A DNA stretch of 64,000 bases, taken from the NCBI GenBank assembly GCA_029817715.1, contig JARUPY010000533.1, positions 5,476,001 through 5,540,000 of the forward strand, written 5' to 3'. Under the pieces are notes generated by a model. That model saw only the letters and a program-made list of their open reading frames with translations, was not told where the DNA came from and made no database searches. Shown here one piece after another: positions 30,720-42,674 of this stretch (position 1 is its first letter; the number at the start of each line of letters is the position of its first letter). Source of the stretch: Melastoma dodecandrum (taxonomy: Eukaryota > Streptophyta > Magnoliopsida > Myrtales > Melastomataceae). Position numbers and translations under genes: made by a program.

Positions 30720-32425
30720 GCTGCCCCTCTTTGCGAGAGAATCTGATAAGGTTTTCTCACAAAGATATCATGAATACCCCAAATTGATAAATTATGAACT
30801 TGATGAAACTTGCCCCTTGGAATCTCATCAGGAAAGTAGTTAGATATGAAATCTTGTGAAATACAGATATAAGTAAATGACACTCATGCATATCATTTCA
30901 ACTAAAATTATTCCCTAGTGAGAACAAGAGAAGGGATTTTGTAATTTTCTCACGGTTTGCTCTTATTTCTAGATGTTATCTCAGTTGGATTTTAGAATTC
31001 CTTTGACTTGGATGCACATTTACTAGTCGAAAGAGTCTTTGCCTGGGTTGTAATGTGGCTTTGGCATAATGCCTTTAGATTAAAGTTTTAAATTCCACAA
31101 TTAAAAGAAGGAGTCTAAAGACCTCATCGGAAGCTACTTGACCATAGAGTTTTCACTGTTCAAACAAATTCTCCATCGTTCAGACTGCTCGCCGGTTTAT
31201 GCATTCCGTTAGGGATGAATGATTGGCTTACTAGTAAGTACAGATGATCCGCTTTGGGAATATGACACCTTTGCTTTTGCGACCGTTAATGTCGGCCCTG
31301 GTGCTTTATTATGCTCTTTCATCTTTGCGCTTTGCTTTTGAAGAGTTCGGTCTTTGCGCTAATTCTGCTTTTTCTTTGTTGAATCATAAGGATTGTCAGT
31401 TTATTGATCTTCTCTAGAAGATGCTTTGGACTCCTTGGGAATTTATATTTATTATTGTAGAAATTCCATCCTTGGGGACAACTTAACTGGCGAGCTCGAC
31501 CGTTGATGGTGCCTCTTTGCTTAAACCTTGAGGAAGTGTTACCTCTATGGTCCGTTGCTTCCGGTTTCTAACTACAGGATCTCCTTTAACCTCAATGTGA
31601 GGCGGTCCTTAGACTCTGTGGGAGTTAGTGTATGTAGAAACTTCAAATTTGGCTCGGAAAAAAGGTTACCGATGGTTGATGTTCTGTGTTTGGGGATAGA
31701 GAAGAAATGCTCGATCATATCCTAGTTTGAGCATCTTTTGTCAAAGGATTCGTTGTCCTCCCGGATCTTTCTGTGTGAACCCTCATAGTGTTTGCACTCA
31801 TCACTCAGGGGTAGGTGTTTAGGAGTAGGTTTGCCTTCTCTGTTCTCACTTAGAAGCATTTTTTTTTTGTCCAAAAATTTTTTTTCGAATTATATGCAAA
31901 TGAGCACACAAATAGGTTCAAGTACGCAACCCTCTTTGGAGACTTCATACTAAAGTGACGTTCCTATGCAAGCTTCGCGAGGAAAGTGTTTGTACCTTCA
32001 TGTCCCAGTCATGTTCTTAAAACGGCTTTCACAAGACCACCTATGACGTTGCCAGGAGTCTGTATCGTATTGTGCGGATGCCCATGTGCCTACACAGTTG
32101 ACAACGAACGGAGACGGAGTTAGTTCATATACTTCACCTCTTGTTTCGGTGAATAACAATGAAATGAAGTATCCGCTGGGGAGATGAGGTGGATATGTCT
32201 GTCTCAATGATAGTTTTGGAGGAATATGCTTGTATGTTCAATCCTTGTTGAGGAAAGCGACGCATGTAATCAACTCCAGCTTGAACGAAGCAGGACTCTA
32301 GCTGGAGAAACGGAGATACGGCTCCATCTGGGGAAATATAAGAAATTTTGTTAGAGAGCAGTGTAGATGATACTCCCTTTTGGTATGATCATCTTTGGTG
32401 ATGACAAAGGCAATCTCGAAGCCTT
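28193..32425 (-). mobile_element. Truncated LARD-like LTR retrotransposon (unit A)
   Basis: It starts TGTACGCGCACCTTCCGGCC, like the complete element at 52662, and has one LTR (28193-30719) followed by about 1.7 kb of internal DNA matching 55736 to about 57463. There is no second LTR. The right edge stops within ...GAAGCCTTGGCT at a CTGT-rich word also present at the left flank. Unit B (about 51340) keeps the uninterrupted host sequence. No gag or pol coding was recognised. Confidence 0.8.
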
Positions 32426-32701
32426 GGCTGTCTGTCTGCTTCACAGTGAATTTTCAAACAATAAAGGAAAAAAAAAAAACAAAAAGGGAGGGAGGGATCT
32501 GTCGCGCGTGGGCTTTCCCTCTCCCTCTCCACACCATTGAATTCAACCCGTCCCCATTCCCATGGTTTTTATTTTTATTTTATTTGACTAAATCAAAACT
32601 ATGACAAATCATTTTAATAGTTAGTAAGTCTAATTCTACATATATTATTACAAAACTACTGATTCCCAGTCGACTCAATTCCGAAGGGGACGAGGAAAGC
32701 G
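32426..32701. other. Upstream region of MED15-A
   Basis: Host sequence resuming after the truncated LTR element, collinear with about 51345-51614 in unit B. No coding exon. It should contain the promoter and leader of MED15-A. Confidence 0.5.
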
Positions 32702-34371
32702 ATGGATAACAAGAATTTGAGGCCCTCCCCCTCCCCTCAAGGCGGAGCAGGCGGCGTTGCTCGAGGAGCGGACGCCCCTCCCCCGGAAGCCGGCGATTGG
32801 AGATCTGAATTGTCGGCCGACTCCAGATATAGGATCGTCAACAAGATGTATGATTACTTCCATTTCCCTCTAGATTTCACCTATTTACTTTTCCCTGGAG
32901 ATTTACCTGTTCTGAAACTAGCTAAAGAGGATGGTCCCTGCGTATTGAGTTTTTTTTCGTTTAGAGGGTCTTCCTTTTAGGGATTATTTCACTCGCCTCT
33001 ATAAATCTTGTTGTCCACATCTTCATGACCAGTGTTCACGAATCTCATCCAAGAGCAGGATTTTCATTCCCCCCCCCTCACTGCTCGTACGTTGTTCGAT
33101 GAGTACTCAAACCTGTGAACTGCTAAAATCATATAGAACTAGGAAATTCGAAGCCTTGATAAGGTTTTTCCTGTTTATTTTTTTCCTCTTACTAGGAGAA
33201 ACATTCATTTGAATTTTGGGAGGATCGTTCTTCGACAACTTCAAATATTGTGTGCTTTCTTTGTGTGGCCCCCGGGAATGTTGTGATTGTCCGTTTTAGA
33301 TAAAGTGGGCTCATCAGTTAACTGCTTTAATAAGAATATAATAACCCAGATGTTTCAAAAAATTGCTCCTCAAAGGGTCACTGTATTTATTCATCGAGTT
33401 TACATTTACTCTGTAGAATGGAGACTTTGAAGAAGCATCTGCCTGTTTCTGGCCCAGAGGGATTGAGAGAAATTGCTGTGAGATTTGAAGAGAAGATTTA
33501 CCATGTTGCATCAAGCCAGGTACCAATTGCTTTATCATGAGTGGATGGCACTATCATGGGCCATTAGATATTTTCTTGAGAAAAACAAACATCCCCATAG
33601 CATAGAGCCTGACTAGTGGGGCAGACATCGAGGTAAATGCACACTACCTTACTTTTACATTACAAAGAGCTTGTTATCCGGAGCAATATAATGTTGAGCA
33701 GAGAAAATTATTGTCCTGATTGAAGATAATTGATGTTCATTTTAGCTAGCGAGTGACTATTCAAGCATTTTTATTGACGGCTTTCTTTACAGCCTGATTA
33801 TCTGAGGAAGATATTTTTGAAGATTCTGGCAATGGAATCCAAGTCTCAAAATACGATTCGTAATTCCATCCCATCCAACTCTAGTGTCTGTATTGACATG
33901 CCTTCCGACACAGGTATGATTGGCTACCTCCTTTATCACTGAGCGGTCATTTAGGGGCCTTAACTAATGATCCGGGCTGTTTGCTGCCTTTCCTTTTATT
34001 GTTTCTACGTGCATGCTCATCTATGTTTTAATTCAAACTTTCCATCCTGTTTCTACTTGCACGATTAACTACGTTTTAACACCTGTCATGTATGAATGTG
34101 TCAATTTGCCGTGACAACTTGTGAATATCTTTTTCTTTTTAATGAGCATTCTTAAACGTCCGAAGTATTTATGGTTCTGTGCATATCTTTGTCGACTCCT
34201 TTGGCTGTCTGCTTCGCAGTGAATTTTCAACGAGGAGGCCACGGCAGCATACCGTTGTCGGTTGGGAGCAGCCTACTTAGTGGGGCTGGCCAGCAGAGTC
34301 CAGGGGAATCACCCAACAATAACGAGGAAATTGATCTCTTGCTCAAGTTATGGTTACTTGATTTAATGTAG
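32702..34371 (+). CDS. Small MED15-like KIX-domain protein, copy A
   Basis: Resembles the N-terminus of plant Mediator subunit MED15, whose KIX domain binds transcription activators. Exons: 32702-32847, 33417-33519, 33793-33913 and 34220-34371 (522 nt, 173 residues) with consistent phases. A Gly/Pro-rich start (MDNKNLRPSPSPQGGAGG) precedes GDWRSELSADSRYRIVNKI, METLKKHLPVSGPEGL, VRFEEKIYHVASSQ and YLRKIFLKILAMESKSQN, together the KIX three-helix region (about residues 32-110). The long glutamine-rich body of full MED15 is absent; exon 4 gives a short serine/glycine tail and a stop. Exon 2 lacks three codons that copy B keeps (ELK region before AVRFEE). It could be a functional KIX-only paralogue or a truncated copy; expression data would decide. 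Confidence 0.78.
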
Positions 34372-34700
34372 CAGCAGCGTTGTTGTTCATCATATAAATA
34401 TTATTTTCAACTGTACAATGGTATGTGCGCTTTATTGTAATTTCCTTTTGGATTATGTGCTTGATGCGAGGTTAGTACCTAGTCCGGAGAAAAAATTTAC
34501 GAATGGATCGAATTTCCAAAACTCCCAAAGTACTAGCCGTTAAAAAATAATTTCTAAAGAAGTCATTTTTTGAAACAACGGATGTACCTGTTTGTATTTG
34601 AATGTCCTATATAATAAGCTGAAAAAGAAGAAGGAAATGGGATAAAAGTCTGTTCTCTAAAGTTTTCCCCCACCACAGTGGCACTGACTGACTGCATTGC

Positions 34701-35756
34701 ATGTCTCCCCCCCCCCCCCAAAAAAAAAAAAACCAACTGCATTGCACTGACTCCTTAATCTCCCGCCTCCTCTTTTTCATCTCCCTCCTCTTCCTCACAT
34801 GCTCTCCACTCTCCTTTTCCTCCGGAACCACTGCTCATGTAATAATCAATCCTAATCCTAACTGCCTCGTACCGAATCGCGTCTCGACTTCAGCCATCCC
34901 ATTGTTCCATGTTCATAGCCCTTGCTCCCCTTTCCGTCCGCCGGATTCCCTTTCCTGGGAACATACGGTACTTGAATTGCAGGCCCAGGACAACCTGAGG
35001 CTAGAGCACCTTACTCGGACCAGACCGACAGCTAAGAAGTCTGTTGTCCCTCTTGCCCCTGGCAGGCAGATCATACAGAGCCCTACTTACATCGCCAGGG
35101 TCCAAATTGGAACCCCTGCTCAAGTCATGTTGATGGCCCGAGCAATGACATGGCCTGGGTACCCTGCTTGGCCTGCATTGGTTGGTCATCACCTGTGGTT
35201 TTCGATCATTGAAGTCCTCCACCTGCACTTCTCTTAGTTGCCGAGCAGCACAGTGCCAGCAGGTTAGTCACGGGTAATGATGTAGCAGCTCATCATGGCC
35301 TCCCTAATTCCCATATGGGCATGCAAATCCTTTTACTTCGACGTGATATGAACTGCAGGCCCCGAGTTGCACCTGCAGTGGCAGCTTGTGCATTTTCAAC
35401 ATGACCTATGGTGGATCCTCCCTAGCAGCGTGCCTCTCCCAGGATGTACTCACGGTAGCCACGCATGCCATCACGGGCTACACCTTCGTCTGCATCCAGA
35501 AGGCCACGGGCACATCTCTCCCACCACAAGGGCTGCTGGGACTTGGCCGCGGCTCGTTATCACTCCCCTCACAGTCCCAAAATCTCTACCAGTCACTCCT
35601 ATTGCCTGCCAAGTCCTAAGTCCAACAACTTCTCGGGCTCCCTCCGTCTCGGTCCAGAGGGGCAATCGAAGAGAATCAAGTCCAGCCCTCTCTTGAAGAA
35701 TCCAGTGAGACCATCCCTCTACCACTTCAACTTGCTTGCAGCAAGGCTGTGAATAT
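34701..35756 (+). pseudogene. AED3: AED3-like aspartyl protease, 5' half
   Basis: Family members are secreted pepsin-like proteases. A signal peptide-like core (LLFFISLLFLTCSPLSFSS) precedes IPLFHVHSPCSPFRP, GRQIIQSPTYIARVQIGTPA, FNMTYGGSSLAA, LPPQGLLGLGRG and GSLRLGPEGQ. Exon 1 is 34701-35262 and exon 2 starts at 35359. Frame breaks occur after GTPAQVMLMA, removing the first catalytic Asp motif; before KSSTCTSLSC; and before YCLPSPKS. The presumed start ATG is followed by 13 C and 13 A. Coding resemblance stops at about 35750, and the remaining exons resume at about 42675. Confidence 0.87.
34707..34732 (+). repeat. C13-A13 homopolymer pair
   Basis: Thirteen C followed directly by thirteen A just inside the putative start of the protease gene. 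It is a slippage-prone site and a likely source of sequencing error. Confidence 0.85.
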
Positions 35757-36568
35757 ACATGAAAAATTTAACGTCAGATATTTATTGGAATAATAATTAT
35801 ATACGAGTCAAATTTGAACTTACTCGGAATCCGACGTGGACACGATAATTTAATATTCTCGTAGTGAGCTGATATTATTAACCGGACATTATCGGTACCT
35901 TGAATTCGATTACGTGTGATTACGTCACACGGGAAAAGGGACCTCCCGACCTAAACGTGATCGGATTCGGGTAACGATCTTGTTCGCATATCGAAGACTT
36001 TTGACATGAGAATTAAGAATTAAATTTCATAATTGCAAATTTATAAAGAGAATACAAGTAATATAAGATAGAGAAGAGATTGACCGTTGACGCATAATCA
36101 TCACTCTTCTAATTATTGGTCGAAAACTTGACTCGAAATGAATCGTAATCCTCGGATGAAAAGAAGCTTCCCAAGCAAGCTTCATTTGGGGAAAACGATG
36201 GGGAACGGGACATTAGATGGGACACGCCACTTGGCCCATCGGCGGTCTTCCTTCTTTGGGGGGAGAGGCGCGATGTTCACCATCTCCCGGGGGAAGAGGA
36301 ATCGGCCGGAGAGAAGATCTCCCTTCCGTTTCCCCGTTCCGCCGCCTTGGTCGCAAGCTCACTGATTTTCGTCGTCGCTACGGGAAGGACAGCCAAAAGC
36401 ACCTTGAAGAGAGACTCAGAGTAAGATGGGAGAGCGTCGAGGAGAAGAGCAAAACCCTTAGTTCAAAGGGCTCGAAGCTGCTGTACGTCTCACCCCCTCC
36501 CCTCTTCCGTTGTCGGTTTGTCCTGTTCTTGGTGAGATGCATGGGGTAGGGACGTCAGGGGAGGTTGG
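35757..36568. other. Unassigned insertion DNA, left part
   Basis: Together with 40997-42674 it separates the protease halves and was itself interrupted by Copia element 1. It is AT-rich to about 36120, then GC-richer, resembling a 5' leader ending near a possible splice donor. No family was recognised and no terminal repeats were found. Confidence 0.45.
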
Positions 36569-36897
36569 TGAAGGATTCAGATTGACTGACATTGATGACC
36601 AGGTAATAGAAGAAGACGAAGAAGAAAGCCAGAAGGAAGGAAGGAAGAAGGAAGAAGAAAGACTTTCTCTTATTGGCCAAAACAAACCCACATACCCACA
36701 CACAGCCCCGCACTCACTGTTATAACAACTTCGGCTAACAACTTGACCATATGTAATTACTAAAATATCCTTCATTAGATACTGCATTCATTTGTCTGGA
36801 TGCTGGGCTTGTGGATTGTTACGGACAATATCTGTAAATCCTTCTGGGCTGTTCTTCCTCCTGATGGGCTGTGCGAGAGCTTGTCATTGGTCCAACA
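36569..36897 (-). repeat. 3' LTR of Copia 1
   Basis: Left copy of the roughly 330-bp LTR; on the plus strand it runs TGAAGGATTC...GGTCCAACA and contains a GAAGAAGGAAGG purine block. Confidence 0.9.
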
Positions 36898-39800
36898 CTT
36901 CCCCGCAGACCAAGCCGCTTCACAATCCGGCCCTTCTTCACATGCTAGCCCTTTTCCTTTCCACTGTCGAACTTTAAGATCTTCAACTGTGTCTCCTTCA
37001 ACTGCATCACCACTTTCAGTATTCAGTTCACCCTCTACTATCTGTCTTCCGTGTCGATTATTTGTCCTGCTAGCTTCGACTATAATACCGTTTGTAGCCA
37101 CCACTGTCAGCTTTGGGCGAATGCTGATGAACCTCTGTACAGCAATCACCTTGGTTAGTGGGTCTGCTAGCTGGTCCTCGGAGTTCACATGAAGAACCTG
37201 AAGTTGTCCAGCAAGCACCTTCTCCCGAACAAAATGGAAATCAATCTCAACATGCTTCGTACGAGCATGCAGGACTGGATTAGCTGCGATTTGGACTGTG
37301 CTCAAGTTGTCATAGTAAAGGACAGGATCGAAAGAGGAACAGCCATTATCCTCCTTATCCTTCAGCTCCAAATTCTACAGTTCTAACACCAAATTTCTCA
37401 CCCAAAGTACCTCTGCAACGCCATCAGCCAACTCCCGAAACTCGGCTTCGGTACTATACCGCGAGACTACTTTCTGTTTGTGAGACACTCAAGACACCAG
37501 ATTCGGACCGAGGAAAGTACAGTACCCGCTGGTGCTTTTCCTGTCATCAAGATAGCTGGCCCTGTCGGCATCGGTGAAACACGATATAGCAGACTCAGGA
37601 TCTGCTGTAATCAGGATGCCACACATTGGAGTACCTTTCAGGTAGCGAAGAATTCGTTTCACCGCCTGAAAATGTGTCGTGGTAGGACAGTGCAAGAACT
37701 GGCAGACCTTATTAACAGCATAGCATATGTCCGGACGAGTATTGGTGCAATATTGGAGAGCCCTAACCAAACTGCGGTAGACAGATAGATAAGATAAAGG
37801 GTCACCATCATACTTAGACAGGGTAGCGGTTGTAGACAGAGGTGTAGGGACTGGCCGGCTATCTGTCAGTTCTGCCTTGGCAAGGAGTTCTCTGACATAT
37901 TTCTCTTGGCACAGGTGAAGACCATTTACAGTGCGAGTGACCTGGAGTCCAAGAAAGTATGATAACTCACCTAAATCCTTCAAAGCAAAGGCCTTATTAA
38001 GATGCACCAGCACCTCCGAGACGCCTGCTGTGTTGGAGCCAGTGACAATGATGTCGTCCACGTACACTAGTAGAATAATCACTCCAGCAGCAGTGTGTTG
38101 GTGAAACAACGAGGCATCAGCCTTGGAATTGACAAATCCCAAATTACTTAAGCAAGAACTCAACTTCATATACCACGCGCGTGGACTTTGCTTGAAGCCG
38201 TGAGAGCCTTCTTTAACAAACAGACGTGAGTAGGACGAGTAGAATCTTCGAAACCAGGTGGTTTGAAGATGCCTCTTTGGACCTGGTGACCATTGGGTGT
38301 AAGTTAGCATAGGAGGGAATAGATGGTATGCTAGGGTCAGTTGTTGGTAATGGTGCAGCTGGAACCACATTGTCGCAGGAGATAGACTGAGGAGAAGAAA
38401 GTGTAGCAGAAAACTGGCCAGTGGAAGACGGATCTGGAAGCTCATAATGCGTAGGAAGAGAAGGGGAAGCTGAGATGAGTGAAGGAGACTGGACTGAGTA
38501 AGGTATAGAGTGGACAACCACTGGAAGACAGGGCGAAAAGTGAAGAAGAAGAAGTAGAGATTGGAGCATCACGAAAAAGGAACGAAGATTCATCGAATAA
38601 AACGTCTCTGGACACATAGATTTTCCCAGATTTGCTGTCATAGCAGAGCCTTTGTGCGAGGCACTCTTGCCCAGTAAAATACACTGGACAGACCGGGGCT
38701 CGAGTTTATGAGAATTATAAGGTCGTAATAGAGGAAAACAGGAGCAGCCAAACACTCGAAGAGAAAGGTAATCTGGTTTAGAGTTAGTGAGTGATTCGAA
38801 GGGAGACAGAAAACGGAGAATTTCGGATGGTAGGATGTTGATTAGTGTGAGCATGAGTGAGCAGAGCTAAGCCTACCTTGACAACATGACGATTTTTGCG
38901 TTCAACGCGACCATTCTGTTGCGGCGTGTGTGGGCAGGAAATCTGATGAGCAATGCCTAGCTATATGAGGTGAGAATGGAGAGAACGGAACTCACCTCCC
39001 CAGTCAGAGCGAATAGTGGAGATGGAAGAATGGAACTGGGTGGTGACCATGGCAGAAAACTGCTTGAAAGCAGTCAGGGCCTGGGATTTATCATGAAGAA
39101 AGTATATCCACGTATATCTAGTAGCATCATCGATTAATAACATGAAATAGCGAGCACCAGTAATTAAACTCAATGCTAACATTGTTATCTTGACAAAGTT
39201 TAAAAACACTAATAATTTTTCTCGACAGAAGTGGAGTATGCAGAACATTAAGTAGTTGAAGTAAGCCAGTGGAAGTGGGAAGGGATCTATCTCCTGTGTG
39301 TTGTATATTCATATGAGCACCATTACCAACAAGAACAGTAGCATTACATGTGTAAGTGAAAATATTATGGAGATCAGAGGCATTTAGAGTGACATGGTGG
39401 GTGGCCCCTGTATCCATGAGCCACGACTCTGACCCAGAAACAGAGGGGTGTTGGAGCAGAGGAGGCTGGTCAGAGGAGTGATGAAGAGAACACGAGGGAG
39501 AAGGCTGTTCTGGATAAGGTGTGTAGTTGGTCAAATGGGCTTATGGTTGAGGTGGGAATGAAGAGGGAGGCTATAATGGAAGCGTCTGTGTTATGTAAAA
39601 ACAGGCTAAGGCAGTATGCCCGACCCTAAAACAAATCTGGCACGGGGTTTGGGTTTTAGGAATGGAGGTCTGTTTTCCCACTGAGGTGGTCTGCTGCCCC
39701 ACTGTTGGTAAGCAAAGGTGTAGGGACGAGATGGTGGTCTACCGAGCAGTCCAGATTGTGGGGTCACAGGTCTGTGGGGTTGCCAGTGGGGTCTGCTAGG

Positions 39801-40529
39801 AGGTCGAGTAGTGTGTAGGCTGGTATGTGGAGGAGGAAAAGAACCATCGTCGTGAGACCTCATATCATAAGAGTGAAGCGCAAAAAGATTTACCTGAGGC
39901 AGCGTGCTATCCGATACACAGCGCCGTTCCAGCCGCATGTCAAAGTTCAGCAGGAGATTGTGAACCTCTTCCAGCTGTGGCTGATCCGTCCTGCTATATA
40001 TGGCTGTCACTATTGCATTGTATTCGGCCGGCAGTCCCTCCATCAAATACCACAGGTAGTCACGATATCGCACCGGTTCTCCGATTGCGCTCAGTTGATC
40101 AGACAGAGATTTTAAACAATTCAGATATTGCTACATTGTGCGTCCATTCTTCCGCGGTTGCTGCATCTGTAGCCGAAGGTTGAGGATTCAAGATGGAGAC
40201 GCAGATTCATATCGATTTCCCAGAGTCTCCCACACTTCGCTAGAGCATTTGCAGCAGACAACTTGGCTGAGAGGCTTAGCCGTAAGTGACGAAAAAAGTA
40301 GGCTCATCACGGCCTTATCAGTACGATGCCACTGTTTATAATATGGGTTTAGAAGCACGCTGCTGTCGTCCAGGAACTGGGCAGGAGGAGAAATGTTGCC
40401 AAAAATGAAGTCCTCGAACCCGGATGCAATTATGGCTGCTAGAATCTGTCCTTTCCATAATACGTAATTGCTGTCATCTAGCTTCACTAAGGCTGCAAAT
40501 ACTCCTGCTGGAATCTGGGTCTGCTGCAA
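36775..40529 (-). pseudogene. Copia 1 gag-pol remnant
   Basis: Pieces in Copia order. Gag (about 39606-40529) starts MQQTQIPAGVFAALVKLDDS. Protease has MDTGATHHV (39127-39534). Integrase core has LLIDDATRYTW and IRSDWGGEF (about 38961-39170). Integrase C-terminus is at 38213-38854. Reverse transcriptase has LLVYVDDIIVTG (37489-38517). RNase H has VLYYDNLSTVQIA and HVEIDFHFVREKV (36775-37371). The gag-pre-integrase zinc-binding region and most of the N-terminal reverse transcriptase palm are missing, and several frames are broken. It cannot make a working polyprotein. Confidence 0.9.
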
Positions 40530-40669
40530 ACCTGGGTTCGAGAGTTATGAGGATAGCCCTGAACCCGGAGTCTGACTAGACGGGAAGAAAGGGGTTGCTG
40601 GGTTCGGTGGTGGGTATGCCATGGATCGTTCTTCTCATCGGCGTCATGCCTTTACAGGCTCTGATACCA

Positions 40670-40996
40670 TGAAGGATTCGAATCGACTGACATTGATGAC
40701 CAGGTGATAGAAGAAGACGAAGAAGAAAGCCAGAAGGAAGGAAGGAAGAAGGAAGAAGAAAGCCTTTCTGTTATTGGCCAAAACAAACCCACACAGCCCC
40801 GCACTCACTGTTATAACAACTTCAGCTAACAACCTAACAACCTGCCACATGTAATTACTAAAATATCCTTCATTAGATACTGCATTCATTTGTCTGGATG
40901 CTGGGCTTGTGGACTTGTTACGGGCAATATCTGTAAATTCTTCTGGGCTGTTCTTCCTCCTGATGGGCTGTGCGACAGCTTGTCATTGGTCCAACA
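40670..40996 (-). repeat. 5' LTR of Copia 1
   Basis: Right copy of the LTR. It is immediately preceded on the plus strand by GCTCTGATACCA, the complement of the tRNA-Met primer binding site. Confidence 0.9.
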
Positions 40997-42674
40997 GTTG
41001 GGTAGGTCGGGTGTTGTCGTCCGTTGAAGTTGTGGGTTTTGCTACGGGAATCGCTGTCCTGTGTCGTCGCCGGTGGTTTCTCTCGTGGCGGTTTGGGTGG
41101 TCGGCGTCCGGCTGGCCGAGGAGGACAGCGGTCACTCGTCTTTGGGGCGCGAGTTGGTGTACGTACGTTTCACCCCCTTCCTTCTCCACCCCCGTCCTCT
41201 CTCTGTTTTCCGTTGTTTGTTGAGTTTGTGGTCGTCCTGTTTTGCTGTGGCTGTAGTTTCGGTCTGTGGGTCACATGGGTTAGAATCGGTGTCGATTTTG
41301 GGAGTGGGTGTTGGTGTTTGTGCTGTTGCTTTAATGCGGGTGGGATGTGGTGACCCCCCTTGTTCGTTCTTCCTCGTCCCTTGCTTCATTTTCCCCCCTC
41401 TGTTCTTTGGTGACGTCGTCCTCTTGTTTGGGTTATCAGTCTGCTAGTTGTGTTCCTTGTAAAGAGGCCTTCCGCCCTTTTCTCGATGAGTGAACTGTTA
41501 CCGTAGTCTCATCACTGGAACTGTAGGCGAAGCCTGCTGCTACTCTACCTCGTAGGTGCATGATTAGCATATTGTCGAACTGTGGGTTTGTATGGTTCAT
41601 TGCTGAAAACTGTTCCTTGATTTCGAGGGTTCGTAATAGGCGTTGGCAATCGAGATTCTTGTTGAGTATGCGGCTGTGCCCTCTGCATGTAGCGTGATTC
41701 AAATTAGAAAATTTAAACTGGGACATTGGGTAAAGCTCTGGCCAGGAGATTCACGCTCTCTCTGATGCCATCTGGTCTCATTGCTTATGTGGCTGACTGT
41801 TGACTATTCGTGCGAAAACCTTGGAATTTATTCTGTGGTTGTGGTCATGTATCGTCTGGCCGAAGGGGAATGTGAATGAGCGATTGAACTGTCGTATTGT
41901 TGAGGTATCCGCCTGTTTTCGCATGAGTGGAGGTAATGAACCCATGGAAGGCCAGTATCACCGAGTGACTCGAGAATGTGGTGCAGTATAGATGGATTGA
42001 TCGGGGATGTTGGATGTCGCCAGTGATGACAACCCATCCCGAAGGGTCTCCATGACAGACCGAAACGTTGGTGGTGGAATTGGCGATGTGTTATTGAGAT
42101 CTGTTTCACATGATGGTTGATGATTTTCCGACTGTGATGTCGGAGGAGAACGGGGAGGTGGCGCCATTCGCAATCGCACCTGCTGCCGTTTCCCAGGTGT
42201 TCCCGGAGGAGTGGGTGGGGACGCACTACGGTGGTCCTGGCACCGTACGAAATGTTGATATATGGAGTGGTGGTGAAATGAGGGAGTCGCATTGTTAATT
42301 TCTGCCTTTCTGTTTGTTAAACTGTTTATTTCTATGCATGTTATTATTTATAATTGTTATACTTATGTTGTGTTATCTGATCTATTTGTATTTGCGTAAT
42401 TACTGTTGCTCTGAATCGTGTGGTGCATTACACTGTTTTAAAGTTGCGCGTTACGATGGGTTTAGGAGTCGCACGGTTTTCGTATGTGCATGGGTGGGGC
42501 GTACACGGCGTTTATCGCTGACCCTAATCGGGGATATCATTTTTAGTCTTGCAGGGTAGAAATGAAAGGACACGTGACACAGGATAGTTGGAGATTCGAA
42601 ACAGAGTCGTTCTCGGGTAAAGCTTTGGAAATTTGTCGGTTTGCGCTAGATGCATTAAATTTTCTGAAAATTGG
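40997..42674. other. Unassigned insertion DNA, right part
   Basis: Continuation of 35757-36568 across Copia 1. It is GT-rich and intron-like on the plus strand, with no conserved protein in any frame and no recognised transposon ends near 42675. Confidence 0.4.

Larger units (their letters stand above)
23573..34220 (+). repeat. Tandem duplication, unit A
   Basis: Collinear with unit B (about 42804-64000) after removal of four transposons. Contents: protease last exon, LNK-A, zinc-finger pseudogene, MED15-A. Unit-specific insertions are the MITE at 24034 and the truncated LTR element at 28193. Homology may continue past 34220, but unit B runs off the window at the corresponding base. Confidence 0.9.
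36569..40996 (-). mobile_element. Copia LTR retrotransposon 1 (decayed)
   Basis: Complete 4428-bp element with LTRs 36569-36897 and 40670-40996, TG...CA ends and perfect 5-bp TSD GTTGG (36564-36568 and 40997-41001). On the minus strand the primer binding site TGGTATCAGAGC (initiator Met tRNA) abuts the right LTR, and a polypurine tract (GCGGGGAAG) abuts the left LTR. LTRs differ by several substitutions and small indels, so the insertion is older than Copia 2. Confidence 0.93.

Noticed and set aside
41061..41447. 128-codon plus-strand frame rich in Val, Ser and Cys
   Set aside because: GT-rich intron-like DNA; the neighbouring frames are equally open and none shows a domain.
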